Positions 61,430-64,000 of a DNA stretch of 64,000 bases are shown one piece after another; positions within the stretch are counted from its first letter, which is position 1; the number at the start of each line of letters is the position of its first letter. A program made the position numbers and the translations under genes. A model generated the notes under the pieces. The model was given only the letters and a program-made list of their open reading frames with translations. It did no database searches and had not been told where the DNA came from. The stretch lies in assembly GCF_932526225.1 (NCBI RefSeq), contig NC_064034.1, positions 872,501 through 936,500 on the forward strand, given 5' to 3'. The DNA is from Nematostella vectensis (taxonomy: Eukaryota; Cnidaria; Anthozoa; Actiniaria; Edwardsiidae).

Positions 61430-63345
61430 AACAATGGATAGGGCATCAATGGTAACCAGCTCTCTATTCTAGTGATGACTTTATCCATACCTGGCAAAGG
61501 ATAGGGCATCAATGGTAACTAGCTCTCTATTCTGGTGATGAATTTATCCATACCTGACAAAGGATAGGGCATCAATGGTAACTAGCTCTCTATTCTAGTG
61601 ATGACTTTATCAATACCTGACAAAGGATAGGGCATCAATGGTAACTAGCTCTCTATTCTGGTGATGACTTTATCCATACCTGACAAAGGATAGGGCATCA
61701 ATGGTAACTAGCTCTCTATTCTAGTAATGACTTTATTCATACCTGACAATGAATAGAGCATCAATGGTAACTAGCTCTCTATTCTAGTGATGACTTTATC
61801 TATACCTGACAATGGATAGAGCATCAATTGTAACTAGCTCTCTATTCTGGTGATGACTTTATCCATACCTGACAAAGGATAGGGCATCAATGGTAACTAG
61901 CTCAATATTCTAGTGATGACTTTATCCATACCAGACAAAGGATAGGGCATCAATGGTAACTAGCTCTCTATTCTGGTGATGACTTTATCCATACCTTACA
62001 AAGGATAGGGCATTAATTGTAACTAGCTCTCTATTCTAGTGATGACTTTATCTATACCTGACAATGGATAGGGCATCAATGGTAACTAGCTCTCTATTCT
62101 AGCGATGACTTTATCCATACCTGACAAAGGATAGGGCATCAATGGTAACTAGCTCTCTATTCTAGTGATGACTTTATCCATACCTGACAAAGGATAGGGC
62201 ATCAATTGTAACTAGCTCTCTATTCTAGTGATGACTTTATCCATACCTGACAATGGATAGGGCATCAATGGTAACTAGCTCTCTATTCTAGTGATGACTT
62301 TATCCATACCTGACAAAGGATAGGGCATCAATGGTAACTAGCTCTCTATTCTAGTGATGACTTTATTCATACCTGACAAAGGATAGGGCATCAATGGTAA
62401 CTAGCTCTCTATTCTAGTGATGACTTTATCCATACCTGACAATGGATAGAGCATCAATGGTAACTAGCTCTCTATTCTGGTGATGCCTTTATCCATACCT
62501 GACAATGGATAGGGCATCAATGGTAACTAGCTCTCTATTCTAGTGATGACTTTATCTATACCTGACAAAGGATAGGGCATCAATGGTAACTAGCTCTCTA
62601 TTCTAGTGATGACTTTATCCATACCTGACAAAGGATAGGGCATCAATGGTAACTAGCTCTCTATTCTAGTGATGACTTTATCCATACCTGACAATGGATA
62701 GAGCATCAATGGTAACTAGCTCTCTATTCTGGTGATGCCTTTATCCATACCTGACAAAGGATAGTGCATCAATGGTAACTAGCTCTCTATTCTGGTGATG
62801 ACTTTATCCATACCTGACAAAGGATAGGGCATCAATGGTAACTAGCTCTTTATTCTGGTGATGACTTTATCCATACCTGACAAAGGATAGGGCATCAATG
62901 GTAACTAGCTCTCTATTCTGGTGATGACTTTATCCATACCTGACAAAGGATAGGGCATCAATGGTAACTAGCTCTCTATTCTAGTGATGACTTTATCCAT
63001 ACCTGACAATGGATAGAGCATCAATGGTAACTAGCTCTCTATTCTGGTGATGCCTTTATCCATACCTGACAAAGGATAGAGCATCAATGGTAACTAGCTC
63101 TCTATTCTGGTGATGACTTTATCCATACCTGACAAAGGATAGGGCATCAATGGTAACCAGCTCTCTATTCTAGTGATGACTTTATCCATACCTGACAATG
63201 GATAGAGCATCAATGGTAACTAGCTCTCTATTCTGGTGAAGCCTTTATCCATACCTGACAAAGGATAGGGCATCAATGGTAACTGGCTCTCTATTTCTAG
63301 TGATGACTTTATCCATACCTGACAATGGATAGAGCATCAATGGTA
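61430..63345. repeat. 63-bp array, ~30 units
   Basis: Unit tggtaactagctctctattc, tagtgatgactttatccata, cctgacaaaggatagggcat, caa. Several unit variants (aatgga/agagcat; ggtgatgcc) recur with a period of a few units, showing higher-order turnover. In gene sense each unit has TGTCAG/GTATGG, a donor-like motif, but no exon copy could be demonstrated. Confidence 0.95.
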
Positions 63346-63465
63346 ACTACAGTACCGCTCTTGAACATGTGGACATATGTTCGAGAAATTGTTCGCGAAA
63401 TTCGCGAACAACGTTCGCGAACAGCTGATGTTCGCGAACACAGTGTTCGCGAACAGACCGGGACA
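63343..63465. repeat. Palindromic GTTCGCGAAC cluster with ACATGTGGACATATGTTCG core, copy 2
   Basis: tacagtaccgctcttgaaca then tgtggacatatgttcgagaa as in the copy at 48.75 kb, followed by five TTCGCGAA palindromes (63391-63455), several with the full GTTCGCGAAC decamer. Confidence 0.8.
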
Positions 63466-64000
63466 AACCGATTGACAAACGGGAACTCGTACCGTGTAAC
63501 CGAAGACTTACAGTACTGATACTCACTTAAAATACATACAGGAGTTCTGCAAGCGATTCAAATAAATTGTTCGTGTAAAAGTCAGCTGAGAGCTATGGTT
63601 ATCGTTAAAATCAGAAACAACAAATTCAGTTATAGTCTGATATGCCTTTAGTTCAATTATTTGTAGACGATCAAGACAAGACACTTTCAAGTTTGAGAAA
63701 TAAAGACGATAAAGATGGCGGATGAAAGCCAAAGCATGCGAAGGATTCGATCGTGGATTTACGAGGGCAGACACAGGCAAAAAAGTTAGTTAGTTTATTC
63801 TGAAAAGATTGCATCGAAAAGGGAAGGAATGTCGATCGCTTGATATTCTTCGAAGATTGTCGAATGTGACAACTGCTAGCGAATACTTTTGAACAGCGGG
63901 AAGCCAATTATTTAACAAATACTTGTATTACACACGGGATAATTAATTTGGGGAAGGAATGCTGATCGCTTGATATTCTTCAATGATTTTCGAATGTGTG
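63466..64000. other. Unique sequence upstream of the visible HUWE1 exons
   Basis: No HUWE1 N-terminal block could be read on the minus strand. A short pair of related segments (gaaggaatg/ctgatcgcttgatattcttc) occurs at 63823-63860 and 63955-63990, so a duplication of ~130 bp offset may exist. Nothing else seen. Confidence 0.5.

Noticed and set aside
61430-63345. Tandem copies of a HUWE1 exon
   Set aside because: Reading the unit upstream of GTCAG/GTATGG in the needed phase gives TGA, and no frame resembles the expected HUWE1 residues.
63523-63907. HUWE1 N-terminal exon on the minus strand
   Set aside because: The two open frames there show none of the conserved N-terminal blocks of the family.

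Overview
The window is animal nuclear DNA, very intron-rich and full of minisatellites. Two genes known across metazoans are recognisable, both on the minus strand. The protein similarity to vertebrate orthologues, the repeat-laden introns and the style of the non-LTR reverse transcriptase suggest a cnidarian, most likely an anthozoan such as a sea anemone. That placement is inference; no species was verified.

Layout. (1) 0.8-15.5 kb: DNAI4 (WDR78), an axonemal dynein intermediate-chain WD-repeat protein. Seventeen coding exons are visible from the start codon at 15503 down to 795; the C-terminal WD repeats lie beyond the left edge. (2) 15.9-20.0 kb: three weak candidates. These are a two-exon plus-strand gene for a 43-residue membrane microprotein (15950-16604), an unidentified minus-strand gene with three frame-compatible exons (about 16.8-19.88 kb), and a possible plus-strand first exon at 19991 divergent from it. 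(3) 20.9-61.4 kb: HUWE1, a giant HECT ubiquitin ligase. Fifty coding exons totalling 12,510 nt (exactly 4,170 codons including the stop) run from a point matching about residue 250 of the vertebrate protein to the stop at 20910; the N-terminal exons lie off the right edge. DUF908/DUF913 armadillo-like regions, UBA, UIM, WWE, a BH3-like helix, acidic tracts, four UBM-type motifs and the HECT domain can be read in order.

Mobile and repeated DNA: a 5'-truncated non-LTR retrotransposon with an open reverse transcriptase frame (52.0-53.6 kb) sitting inside a minisatellite, a tRNA-derived SINE (58.6 kb), several TIR or foldback elements (23.7, 33.3-34.0, 40.7, 57.4, 59.6-60.5 kb), a four-copy 140-bp interspersed family (54-57 kb), a frameshifted HIRAN-like coding remnant (40.1-40.6 kb) and about 20 tandem arrays.

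Main observation. Many of the tandem arrays are not random intronic satellites. Their repeat unit contains the end of the adjoining exon together with its splice site. Donor-type arrays carry exon 3' end plus GT (DNAI4 exons 10 and 13; HUWE1 exons 25, 27, 28, 45, 48, 49). Acceptor-type arrays carry AG plus exon 5' start (DNAI4 exon 16; HUWE1 exons 24, 36, 45 and, in two copies, 49). Some introns therefore carry from two to about 75 copies of their own splice site. Two donor arrays inside or next to the HECT domain have unit lengths divisible by three (57 and 60 bp) and mostly stay open in frame. The intron that splits the codon of the catalytic cysteine has its donor multiplied about six-fold. 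This recurrent splice-junction minisatellite pattern is the most unusual thing in the window.
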